Shown: positions 6,997 to 12,560 of the stretch, piece by piece | Layout: each line of letters opens with the position of its first letter | Position numbering within the stretch: the first letter of the stretch is position 1 | Assembly: GCA_964461325.1 (NCBI GenBank) | Contig: CAYWTW010000002.1 | Location: 1 to 27,698 of the forward strand | Reading direction: 5' to 3' | DNA from: CAYUVV01 sp964461325 | GTDB lineage: Bacteria > Patescibacteriota > Minisyncoccia > Phycocordibacterales > JACOZG01 | DNA length: 27,698 nt | Notes under the pieces: generated by a model | What the model saw: only the letters and a program-made list of their open reading frames with translations | The model's database searches: none | What the model was told of the DNA's origin: nothing | Position numbers and translations under genes: made by a program

Positions 6997-7215
6997 ATGT
7001 TGCGAACGATGATCGACATGTCTGAAGGACTGGTCACCGATCTCGGGTTAGAGGCACGAACGGAAAGAGTTCTTTACAATCTCGGCATTACGACCGTCGC
7101 CGACTTGACCGCTTACACCGAGGAGAATCTCCTTCGTTTGGATGGCATTGGCTTCAAGCGTGTGAAGATAATAAAAGCCGCGCTTGCCGCTCACAATTTG
7201 TCGCTCACGCTCTGA
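6997..7215 (+). CDS. Free-standing RNA polymerase alpha-CTD-like helix-hairpin-helix protein
   Basis: A 72-residue protein that is almost entirely one domain. LGLEARTERVLYNLGI, TTVADLTAYTEENLLRL and GIGFKRVKIIKAALAAHNLSL follow the RpoA C-terminal domain pattern (compare SVRTANCLKNAGI / TVGDLV / FGRKSLNEIKE / LGLSL in E. coli alpha). In RpoA this domain binds UP-element DNA and activators. Here there is no alpha-NTD and no linker, only about 15 residues before the domain. ATG at 6997 is preceded by aggag 9-10 nt upstream. The gene stands alone between its own promoter and a perfect terminator. It could act as a small DNA-binding regulator or as a competitor or partner of RNA polymerase. Both are inference, because other HhH proteins share this fold. 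Confidence 0.8.
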   Translation: MLRTMIDMSEGLVTDLGLEARTERVLYNLGITTVADLTAYTEENLLRLDGIGFKRVKIIKAALAAHNLSLTL

Positions 7216-7240
7216 ACACTGGTAAGGCCTCCGCATCTCC

Positions 7241-7278
7241 ACCCGCCCTGTCGCTCACAAGCGACAGGGCGGGTTTTT
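7241..7278 (+). terminator. Strong terminator after the alpha-CTD-like gene
   Basis: A perfect 15-bp stem (arms 7241-7255 and 7260-7274) with a 4-nt loop (caca), followed by a run of Ts. The sequence is nearly the same as the terminator at 8019-8055. Confidence 0.93.
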
Positions 7279-7299
7279 GCGTTGAAAACTAAATTTTAG

Positions 7300-7328
7300 T
7301 TGACAAAATAGAGAAACGTTGCTAGGGT
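7300..7328 (+). promoter_or_regulatory. Promoter of the 7407 gene
   Basis: Consensus TTGACA (7300-7305), a 17-bp spacer and TAGGGT (7323-7328) with a TG-n extended -10. The predicted leader of about 70 nt contains GC-rich inverted repeats (cccc-tgccgc-gggg near 7358-7371). Confidence 0.75.
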
Positions 7329-7406
7329 AACGAAAGAAATTGAGCCGACGCTCAATCCCCTGCCGCGGGGCCTAAACGGCGCAGGACATTGACTGGAGGT
7401 AAACCA

Positions 7407-7994
7407 ATGACAACAGCAAAATCGTCTGATAGAAGCGAGTCGCTGGGTTTCTTTGGGGTGATGGTCGTGATCTTGTCGTTTGCATCTGTCGCTCTCGTTT
7501 GTATTTCTTTTTTCGACCATTTTGTTCATCAGGACGAAATCAGATCGAGCAACAGCGTGAGACTTATGCCGCTAGCACCAACGGAACTGGTCATCCCCTA
7601 CGACGGAAAAAATGGTCGCCCAATGGAGTTCATCTGGGACGTTAAAAGCGGGCGCACGGCCTTGCGGATTGACGCTCGGTATGAATATCGCGGACCGGAT
7701 GAACTTGCGCTATTGAGAGAAGAGGTTGTTCGGTTGATTAGGATCTCGGTCAACAACCCAACCCCGCTTGGAAAGAGTGGGCTTTATTTTCAATTTCAAG
7801 GAAATTACCCGATCTATGACCCGAGTACGCAGGTCGGTTCCGGACACAAACGCAAGACATTGTGTTTCGCACAAGACGCGGTGATTGCCGACGGCATCAT
7901 TACCGCGAAAGGGCAACGTGAGTCGAGCGTCTACAATCCCTATTGGGGTTTACCCATCGATGACGACAAACCCACAGACGTTCCCGACCACTAA
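7407..7994 (+). CDS. Unknown single-pass membrane protein
   Basis: A 195-residue protein of no family I recognise. The ATG at 7407 is chosen because ggaggt lies at 7395-7400, 6 nt upstream. The N-terminus has about 14 polar residues, then a single membrane segment (LGFFGVMVVILSFASVALVCISFF). The remaining ~155 residues are probably extracytoplasmic, mixed alpha/beta, with a basic stretch and an acidic C-terminal end (IDDDKPTDVPDH). There is only one Cys outside the membrane (KTLCFAQDA). The gene is monocistronic, with a strong extended -10 promoter, a structured leader and a perfect palindromic terminator. It shares this architecture and terminator sequence with the alpha-CTD-like gene just upstream, which suggests a common expression style rather than a common function. 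Confidence 0.72.
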   Translation: MTTAKSSDRSESLGFFGVMVVILSFASVALVCISFFDHFVHQDEIRSSNSVRLMPLAPTELVIPYDGKNGRPMEFIWDVKSGRTALRIDARYEYRGPDELALLREEVVRLIRISVNNPTPLGKSGLYFQFQGNYPIYDPSTQVGSGHKRKTLCFAQDAVIADGIITAKGQRESSVYNPYWGLPIDDDKPTDVPDH

Positions 7995-8018
7995 CCCGGC
8001 AAAGACCCCATACCTCCG

Positions 8019-8055
8019 CCCGCCCCGTCGCTCGCGAGCGACGGGGCGGGTTTTT
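8019..8055 (+). terminator. Strong palindromic terminator after the 7407 gene
   Basis: A perfect 32-nt palindrome (8019-8034 against 8035-8050) is followed by TTTTTG. It resembles the 7241 terminator in both arms and the T-tail, as if both came from one terminator family. Confidence 0.92.
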
Positions 8056-8091
8056 GTAATTAATAAAATTTATATCATGCTCTCGCAAGAA

Positions 8092-8129
8092 ACCGCCCGG
8101 CCAGAAAATTATTTCTGGTCTCGGGCGGT
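8092..8129. terminator. Hairpin between convergent genes, possible bidirectional terminator
   Basis: accgcccg (8092-8099) pairs with cgggcggt (8122-8129), with an inner ccagaaa/tttctgg stem. It lies just beyond the end of the minus-strand gene 8156-8410. T-runs are poor on both sides (tttctt on minus), so terminator function is moderate only. Confidence 0.55.
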
Positions 8130-8155
8130 CATTAAATGACGGCAAGAATCAACAA

Positions 8156-8410
8156 TCAATCTTTGATCTTGAATCTGGCCATCATCTTCTCCTTCAATTC
8201 CTTGGGGGTGATCCACTCACCCCCGTACATCACGGCCGCAATTTCTCCCTCCAAATTTTTTTTGACTGTGATTCCGTCTTCTATCACGACGGAAAACGAG
8301 GGGGCGGGTACGGGAGCCGGCGTGGAAATAGTAGTTTGATTTTTGCAGATGGCAAGAACCAAAATCGCGCCAATAACCAAGCCAAAAACGAGTCCCAAAA
8401 CGGCCTTCAT
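8156..8410 (-). CDS. Small anchored protein, unknown
   Basis: An 84-residue protein. The ATG at 8410 has aaggag 8 nt upstream on the minus strand. An N-terminal hydrophobic segment (AVLGLVFGLVIGAILVLAIC) anchors it in the membrane. The Cys at its end does not make a good lipobox because Ile precedes it. A Pro/Thr/Ala-rich linker (TTISTPAPVPAPS) leads to a ~45-residue charged domain, VVIEDGITVKKNLEGEIAAVMYGGEWITPKELKEKMMARFKIKD in outline, that looks like a small alpha/beta unit. I know no family for it. It has its own near-perfect promoter and so is probably well expressed. It is divergent from the VanY-like gene, but a functional link is not evident. Confidence 0.72.
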   Translation of the reverse strand: MKAVLGLVFGLVIGAILVLAICKNQTTISTPAPVPAPSFSVVIEDGITVKKNLEGEIAAVMYGGEWITPKELKEKMMARFKIKD

Positions 8411-8440
8411 AATTGTCTCCTTTGTGAAAGAACCTCTTCT

Positions 8441-8469
8441 ATTATAGCATATCTATTATTATAAGTCAA
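8441..8469 (-). promoter_or_regulatory. Near-consensus promoter of the 8156-8410 gene
   Basis: On the minus strand, TTGACT (8469-8464), a 17-bp spacer and TATAAT (8446-8441) with a TG-n extension. This is the best-matching promoter in the window. The leader is about 25 nt and includes the Shine-Dalgarno. Confidence 0.82.
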
Positions 8470-8517
8470 ATGCAGGCACGGCGGGTTTTTTGGTTTTATG
8501 CTAGAGTGAAAGACGAA

Positions 8518-9453
8518 ATGAAGATTGATTGGCAAAAATATTATCCCCTCTGGGGGCCGGCGGCGTTAGGACTCGCCTTGCTCGTCCTCGTGGTTTGGAA
8601 TTTTCGGCTTTCTAATCGCTTGAGTGGGCTGAACGCGGACTTTGCTTCCAGCACCTTGGCCCTGCAGACTCAAGACCGGGCCTTAGCCAACGAGCTAGTC
8701 GTCCTTGATGAACGCCTGGGCGAAGTGGCCAAAGACCTATCTTCGGCCGCTGATGACCTGGAAGAGACTCGCGAGACCGTTGATTCCGCTATTTCTAAAA
8801 CCGCGGAAGTGGAAAAAACGGTGGGCCAAATTACAGGCACGGTTAGCAATCTCGAAAAATTGAGCCAAACTGATCCGGAATTACTGCAAAAATATTCCAA
8901 AGTCTTTTTTCTCAACGAGCATTATGCCCCCGAACGCTTAGTGGAAATACCGAAAAAATATATTTATTCCGAAACCGAGACGGAAACCATTCACGCCCGC
9001 GTTTGGCCATTTTTGGAAGACCTGCTCGACACAGCCAAAGCCGACAAAATAGAAATCTACGTCAAATCTGGCTACCGCTCGTTTGCGGAACAGCGAGCGA
9101 CAAAAACGACTTATACCGTTACCTACGGCGCCGGCACGGCCAACACTTTTTCCGCCGACCAGGGTTACTCCGAGCATCAGCTGGGTAGTGCCGTCGACTT
9201 CATCACCACCGGTCTCAACGGCCAGCTCGACGGATTCGAGAAAACCGCCGCCTATCAATGGCTGCTCGCTAACGCTCACCGCTTTGGTTTTGCCCTTTCC
9301 TATCCGCCCAAAAACGCGTATTACGTGTTTGAGCCTTGGCATTGGCGCTTTGTGGGGGTTGAATTGGCGAGCGAACTCCGCAAGACCAACAAATATTTTT
9401 ACGATTTAAGCCAGCGAGATATCGACAGTTATCTAGCCAAGCTCTTTGACTAG
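8518..9453 (+). CDS. VanY-type D-alanyl-D-alanine carboxypeptidase (peptidase M15B)
   Basis: A 311-residue membrane-anchored peptidoglycan peptidase. After a short cytoplasmic tail comes a membrane span (GPAALGLALLVLVVWNF, residues 13-29). A coiled-coil-like heptad region follows (~33-115: LSNRLSGLNADF...VEKTVGQITGTVSNLEKL), and then the M15 domain. Zinc ligands are visible in SEHQLGSAVDF (His220, Asp227) and EPWHWRF (His275, with Glu272 as base), after the family segment VKSGYRSFAEQ. The enzyme removes the terminal D-Ala from muropeptide stems outside the membrane. The start is uncertain: ATG at 8470 and GTG at 8506 are in frame. I chose 8518 because a TATGCT at 8497-8502 gives it a short leader and it begins with a usual positive tail. 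The coiled coil may hold it in dimers or at the division site (inference). Confidence 0.92.
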   Translation: MKIDWQKYYPLWGPAALGLALLVLVVWNFRLSNRLSGLNADFASSTLALQTQDRALANELVVLDERLGEVAKDLSSAADDLEETRETVDSAISKTAEVEKTVGQITGTVSNLEKLSQTDPELLQKYSKVFFLNEHYAPERLVEIPKKYIYSETETETIHARVWPFLEDLLDTAKADKIEIYVKSGYRSFAEQRATKTTYTVTYGAGTANTFSADQGYSEHQLGSAVDFITTGLNGQLDGFEKTAAYQWLLANAHRFGFALSYPPKNAYYVFEPWHWRFVGVELASELRKTNKYFYDLSQRDIDSYLAKLFD

Positions 9454-9536
9454 TGGTACAATACCTTGTCAGAGGGTCGCCTATGGATAGGTGATCTTAG
9501 GGAGGCCTTTCCGGTTTTAGTATTGGAGGTTTGAGT
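9454..9536 (+). promoter_or_regulatory. Extended -10 promoter and structured leader of the 9537 gene
   Basis: TGG-TACAAT (9454-9462) directly follows the stop of the VanY-like gene; the -35 region is weak. The leader holds an inverted repeat, tcgcctat...ataggtga, near 9478-9495 and the Shine-Dalgarno ggaggt at 9525-9530. Confidence 0.5.
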
Positions 9537-9920
9537 ATGGGAAAAGTCGCAATGGCAGAAAGAACCGCGCGTATCGTGGGCTTCGATCAACACACCCTGC
9601 TCCAGGATTACAACGAGTCTGTTGTCGTGCGTGTTCCGAGGAACAATACGGGATTTGTGACTCTAGCCAAAATTGTTGGCCGCAGAGAAACAGAAAGCAT
9701 CTGTTTCAAACAAACTACAAAATGGCCGATTTTTGTTGAATTCTGCTCGGGCAAGAATCTGCCCAAGACAGAATTGATGGAGGTGGGAATTAAGATCGAC
9801 AAGGCAAAGGTGAGCCTTTCGAACGACAACGGCCGAGAGGTTAGTTTGACGCTTTCGCAGTTCAGTCGCGTCAAAAGCGCAATTTCGTATCAGTTTCCTC
9901 TCCCCCAGAAGTCACTCTAA
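9537..9920 (+). CDS. Small cytoplasmic protein, unknown
   Basis: A 127-residue protein with no signal peptide or membrane segment and no family that I recognise. The ATG at 9537 has ggaggt 6 nt upstream; TTG at 9531 is in frame but too close to the Shine-Dalgarno. Alternating hydrophobic and polar residues (SVVVRVPRNNTGFVTLAKIVG; MEVGIKIDKAKVSLSNDNGREVSLTLSQF) suggest a mostly beta, barrel-like fold. It is rich in Lys/Arg, with two Cys (ICFKQ, EFCSG). A ligand- or nucleic-acid-binding beta barrel is a guess. The gene is monocistronic, with its own promoter, a structured leader and a downstream hairpin, like the other short plus-strand genes in this part of the window. Confidence 0.7.
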   Translation: MGKVAMAERTARIVGFDQHTLLQDYNESVVVRVPRNNTGFVTLAKIVGRRETESICFKQTTKWPIFVEFCSGKNLPKTELMEVGIKIDKAKVSLSNDNGREVSLTLSQFSRVKSAISYQFPLPQKSL

Positions 9921-9949
9921 GGATGGAGTGACATAAGCTCGAACACAAC

Positions 9950-9985
9950 GCCGCCCTATGTCTTTACGATATAGGGCGGCTTAAC
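9950..9985. terminator. Hairpin terminator between convergent genes 9537 and 9992
   Basis: gccgccctat (9950-9959) pairs perfectly with atagggcggc (9971-9980), followed by ttaactt on the plus strand. A smaller hairpin, gtcactc...gagtgac, lies at 9911-9932. It probably serves the plus-strand gene and may also stop minus-strand transcription. Confidence 0.7.
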
Positions 9986-9991
9986 TTGGTC

Positions 9992-10210
9992 TTATAGTTT
10001 TTGGATTTCTTTCAAATCTTTGTCGGGCAGATACAGAACCAAAAAACCTAAGACGATGCCGCCAATGGCCGTCCAAAAGTGATCACCGCCAAAAAAACGG
10101 AGATCGAGGCCGTCGAGAACATACCAGATTCCGCGCCAGATTAAAACTAGACCCAAGACCACGCCGAAACTGCTGGCGAAATATTGAAGACGATTTATTT
10201 TTTTTCTCAC
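9992..10210 (-). CDS. Two-TM mini membrane protein coupled to dnaX
   Basis: A 72-residue protein with a basic start (MRKKINRLQ), two membrane segments (YFASSFGVVLGLVLIWRGIWYVL and FWTAIGGIVLGFLVLYL) and a charged tail (PDKDLKEIQKL). A small loop with DGLDLRFFGGDHF lies between the spans. The start is GTG at 10210, overlapping the dnaX stop in a GTGA arrangement, so translation is probably coupled to dnaX. I recognise no named family. A hairpin follows the gene at 9950-9980. Its position behind the clamp-loader gene says little about its role. Confidence 0.75.
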   Translation of the reverse strand: MRKKINRLQYFASSFGVVLGLVLIWRGIWYVLDGLDLRFFGGDHFWTAIGGIVLGFLVLYLPDKDLKEIQKL

Positions 10211-11238
10211 GTCAGTATTTTAATCAAAGCCAGCTCCAGCGGCAATTGCGGCAGGTGGAAATGATCGATGTCCCCCACCGCGGTCAAAAGTTCGCGTAGG
10301 GTCGGAACGAGAATGGCCGCCGCTGGATGAGCCGCCGCTCGCGCCGCGAAAACCTGTTCGGCCGGCGTCAACAGCTTGGTAATCTCGTCGCGTCGTTCCG
10401 GATTAAGACGAAACAGGAGAGCGAAACGAGCTAAACGTAAAATTAAGCGGGTAAAAATTTTCATCTCGCGATTCTGTTTGACGGCTTCGGCCACCGTGCC
10501 CAAAGCTCCGTTTAAATTACGTTCTAAAATAGCGTTCAAACAGCTTTCCACCAGCGCCGCCGACGGCGCCTCCGTTGCCGCCTCGGCCACCGCGCCCGTT
10601 ACCTTTTTATTTTTAGGCGCGAGAATTAAGCACTTTTCAAGCCAGCCCAAAGCGTCGCGAAACGAACCATCAGCAATCGTCCCTAGCAAGGCGGCGGCCT
10701 CCGGCTCGAGCGCGTAACCCTCTTGTTTCGCCACGCGGATGAGAAGAGACGAAATTATCTCCGGCGTCGGCCGTCGAAAATTAAAAACTTGGCAACGCGA
10801 CAAAACTGTTTCCAAAATTTTGTGGGGTTCGGTCGTAGCCAAAATGAAAATCACATGAGCCGGTGGTTCTTCCAGGGTCTTCAAAAAAGCATTCCAAGCA
10901 TCACGAGTAATCATGTGGACCTCATCAATAATGTAAACTTTATAGGGCGAAGCCACGGGCAGAGAGCGGACGGACTCGCGCAAGTGGCGGATCTCGTCAA
11001 TCCCGCGATGAGAAGCGGCATCAATCTCATAAAGGTCGGCCGGAGCGCAATCAACGGCGCGCGCGAGCAAGCGCGCCACACTGGTCTTGCCCGTGCCGCG
11101 CGGACCGGTGAACAAATAGGCGTGGTGCAGGAGTTTCTTTTGGCCCGCGGCCTCGAGGACGCGAACAATCTCGTCTTGACCAAGCACTTCGGCAAAACTT
11201 TGCGGGCGATAACGACGATAAAGGACAGGTTCGGGCAT
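10207..11238 (-). CDS. dnaX: DNA polymerase III clamp-loader subunit gamma, short form
   Basis: A 343-residue AAA+ clamp-loader ATPase. It shows LYRRYRPQSFAEVLGQ (residues 6-21), Walker A GPRGTGKT (45-52), Walker B IIDEVHM (103-109), sensor 1 ATTEPHK (134-140) and SRCQ (147-150), then lid and collar helices. It loads the sliding clamp at the replication fork. Two parts of the usual protein are missing. The Cys zinc module between Walker A and EIDAASH is gone; only Cys64 remains in ARAVDCAPADLYEID. The tau extension that binds the helicase and polymerase alpha is also absent. ATG at 11238 is chosen because the family begins there; an upstream extension to 11280 runs through a terminator. TATAAT at 11251-11246 ends 7 nt upstream, so the message is probably leaderless. 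Confidence 0.95.
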   Translation of the reverse strand: MPEPVLYRRYRPQSFAEVLGQDEIVRVLEAAGQKKLLHHAYLFTGPRGTGKTSVARLLARAVDCAPADLYEIDAASHRGIDEIRHLRESVRSLPVASPYKVYIIDEVHMITRDAWNAFLKTLEEPPAHVIFILATTEPHKILETVLSRCQVFNFRRPTPEIISSLLIRVAKQEGYALEPEAAALLGTIADGSFRDALGWLEKCLILAPKNKKVTGAVAEAATEAPSAALVESCLNAILERNLNGALGTVAEAVKQNREMKIFTRLILRLARFALLFRLNPERRDEITKLLTPAEQVFAARAAAHPAAAILVPTLRELLTAVGDIDHFHLPQLPLELALIKILT

Positions 11239-11245
11239 CCCGCTT

Positions 11246-11251
11246 ATTATA
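11246..11251 (-). promoter_or_regulatory. -10 box for leaderless dnaX
   Basis: Minus-strand TATAAT (11251-11246) ends 7 nt before the dnaX ATG. A TTGCGG lies 16 bp upstream, within the terminator hairpin of the preceding gene. Confidence 0.65.
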
Positions 11252-11253
11252 TG

Positions 11254-11284
11254 AAAAAACCGTGCGCCCGCAATGGGCACACGG
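11254..11284 (-). terminator. Terminator of the Cys-rich mini-protein gene, overlapping the dnaX promoter
   Basis: On the minus strand, ccgtgtgccc and gggcgcacgg form a 10-bp stem with one G-T wobble, followed directly by six Ts (rc of 11254-11259). The dnaX -10 box begins 3 nt after the T-run. Confidence 0.85.
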
Positions 11285-11298
11285 CTGAAAACAACTCA

Positions 11299-11526
11299 CT
11301 ACGCTTCACACATTGCCTCTTGCCGTCGTTTCCACTCGGTAACGCTCACGGCTTCATCGTTGTTTATTCGACAAGCTTCCTGTCCGCATTTGAGGCAGAC
11401 AACAAAACCAGCAAAGCCGGTTGTGCCATCAACCTCGATATACGGAAAGAACACAACGTTTTTACAAAACAGATTAGGGCACAAGCAATAAACGCCAGAT
11501 ACGCGCCCTTCATCATATCCAAACAT
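11299..11526 (-). CDS. Cys-rich mini-protein, zinc-ribbon-like
   Basis: A 75-residue protein. ATG at 11526 follows gaaggag about 8 nt upstream on the minus strand, a good Shine-Dalgarno unlike those of its neighbours. Cysteines come in two groups: YCLCPNLFC (Cys14, Cys16, Cys21) and VVCLKCGQEAC (Cys44, Cys47, Cys52), about 22 residues apart. This could form a zinc ribbon or a small treble-clef-like site. The C-terminus is charged and helical (AVSVTEWKRRQEAMCEA). No signal peptide is present. I cannot name a family. It has its own terminator, so it is transcribed separately from dnaX, or as the last gene after dus. DNA, RNA or protein binding are all possible. Confidence 0.68.
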   Translation of the reverse strand: MFGYDEGRVSGVYCLCPNLFCKNVVFFPYIEVDGTTGFAGFVVCLKCGQEACRINNDEAVSVTEWKRRQEAMCEA

Positions 11527-11579
11527 CTCCTCGGCTCCTTCCTAGAGAATTTGAAAAAGACCCCCTTGACGTCCAGTTT

Positions 11580-12560
11580 TTACACTAGCACAGTTTTGGC
11601 TAGTTTGTCAATTAGTTTTATGGCCGCCGCTGAACTGTCGGTTTCCATCAGTTGGGCCCGCCAATCGGCCGCGCCGGCAAAACCGGAAATATAGGCCTTG
11701 AAATGTTTTTTCATCACGGCGAAAGGTTTAATTTCACCCAATAATTCATCAAAAAGTTTGATATGCTCAATCAAAATTTGGCAGCGTTTTTGAAGGTCCG
11801 GAGCTTGATCGTTGGCGGCAAAAAGCCAAGGCCGACCAAAAATGGCTCGGCCCAGCATCACTCCGTCGACGCCAGTCGTCGTCGCTCGTCGGCGGGCATC
11901 AGCCAAATCAAGCACGTCGCCGTTGCCGATGATTAAAGTCGGGCTCTCCCGTCGATCGCGCCAAGCCACCGCTCGCTTAACGTCCTCCCAATCAGCCGGC
12001 ACCAACGATAGCTCTTGCCGCGTCCGGGCGTGAAGAGTAATCGCCGCCGGTTCAAGCTCCAACAACGCCGCGAGCCAAGTTTCCAATTCTTCGTGTTCAT
12101 AATAACCGACTCGGGTTTTCACGGAAACGGGAATCGAATGGCCGGAATCAGCTACGCCGGTTTTCGCCGCCTGAATCAGGGTTTGCGCCAGAGAATGATT
12201 TTTTATCAAAGCCGCACCAGCACCCTGACGTTCCACCGCGCGATCGGGACAACCCATATTGATATCTAAACCATCAAAACCAAGTTCGGCCACCAACTTA
12301 GCCGCTTGGCGCAAACTCTGCGGCTTAGCTGAAAAAATTTGCGCGACAATCGGCCGTTCGCCTTCATCGTAGACGAGATCTTGGAGCAAAACCTCTCGTC
12401 CGGGGCCCAACAAACCATCCGCCGACACAAATTCCGTCCACAGGACGTCGGGTTTGCCCAAACGAGCAACCAAACGTCGAAAAGCCGCGTCAGTTACCTC
12501 GGCCATTGGCGCCAAAGCGAAGAACGGACGCGGCAAACGCGCCCAAAAATTATCCGCCAT
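11580..12560 (-). CDS. dus: tRNA-dihydrouridine synthase
   Basis: A 326-residue FMN-dependent enzyme of the Dus family, which reduces uridines in the tRNA D-loop. The TIM-barrel part shows FFALAPMAEVTDAAFR (residues 13-28), TEFVSADGL (42-50), PIVAQIFSAKP (70-80) and the signature DINMGCPDRAVERQGAGAAL (99-118) with the catalytic Cys104. It continues with VSVKTRVGY, ITLHARTR, IIGNGDV and GVDGVMLGRAIFGRPWLF, which bind FMN phosphate and tRNA. A helical C-terminal domain completes the family length. ATG at 12560 is chosen because the homologous region begins there; it overlaps the amidase gene by 11 bp. It is the last gene of the serS-ftsQ-cell-wall operon. The subfamily (A, B or C) is not assigned. 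Confidence 0.95.
   Translation of the reverse strand: MADNFWARLPRPFFALAPMAEVTDAAFRRLVARLGKPDVLWTEFVSADGLLGPGREVLLQDLVYDEGERPIVAQIFSAKPQSLRQAAKLVAELGFDGLDINMGCPDRAVERQGAGAALIKNHSLAQTLIQAAKTGVADSGHSIPVSVKTRVGYYEHEELETWLAALLELEPAAITLHARTRQELSLVPADWEDVKRAVAWRDRRESPTLIIGNGDVLDLADARRRATTTGVDGVMLGRAIFGRPWLFAANDQAPDLQKRCQILIEHIKLFDELLGEIKPFAVMKKHFKAYISGFAGAADWRAQLMETDSSAAAIKLIDKLAKTVLV

Noticed and set aside
7885..8145. Overlapping short frames of 81-84 codons on both strands
   Set aside because: They span a perfect palindromic terminator and a second hairpin; their matching RPRRSRATGR-like segments are just the palindrome read twice.
11238..11280. N-terminal extension of dnaX to 11280
   Set aside because: The extra codons run through the upstream terminator hairpin and the dnaX -10 box, and DnaX homology starts at the ATG at 11238.
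10723..11694. A 323-codon open frame on the plus strand
   Set aside because: It lies antisense to dnaX and the Cys-rich gene, crosses their terminator and promoter, and shows no motifs. dnaX on the other strand has full AAA+ motifs.
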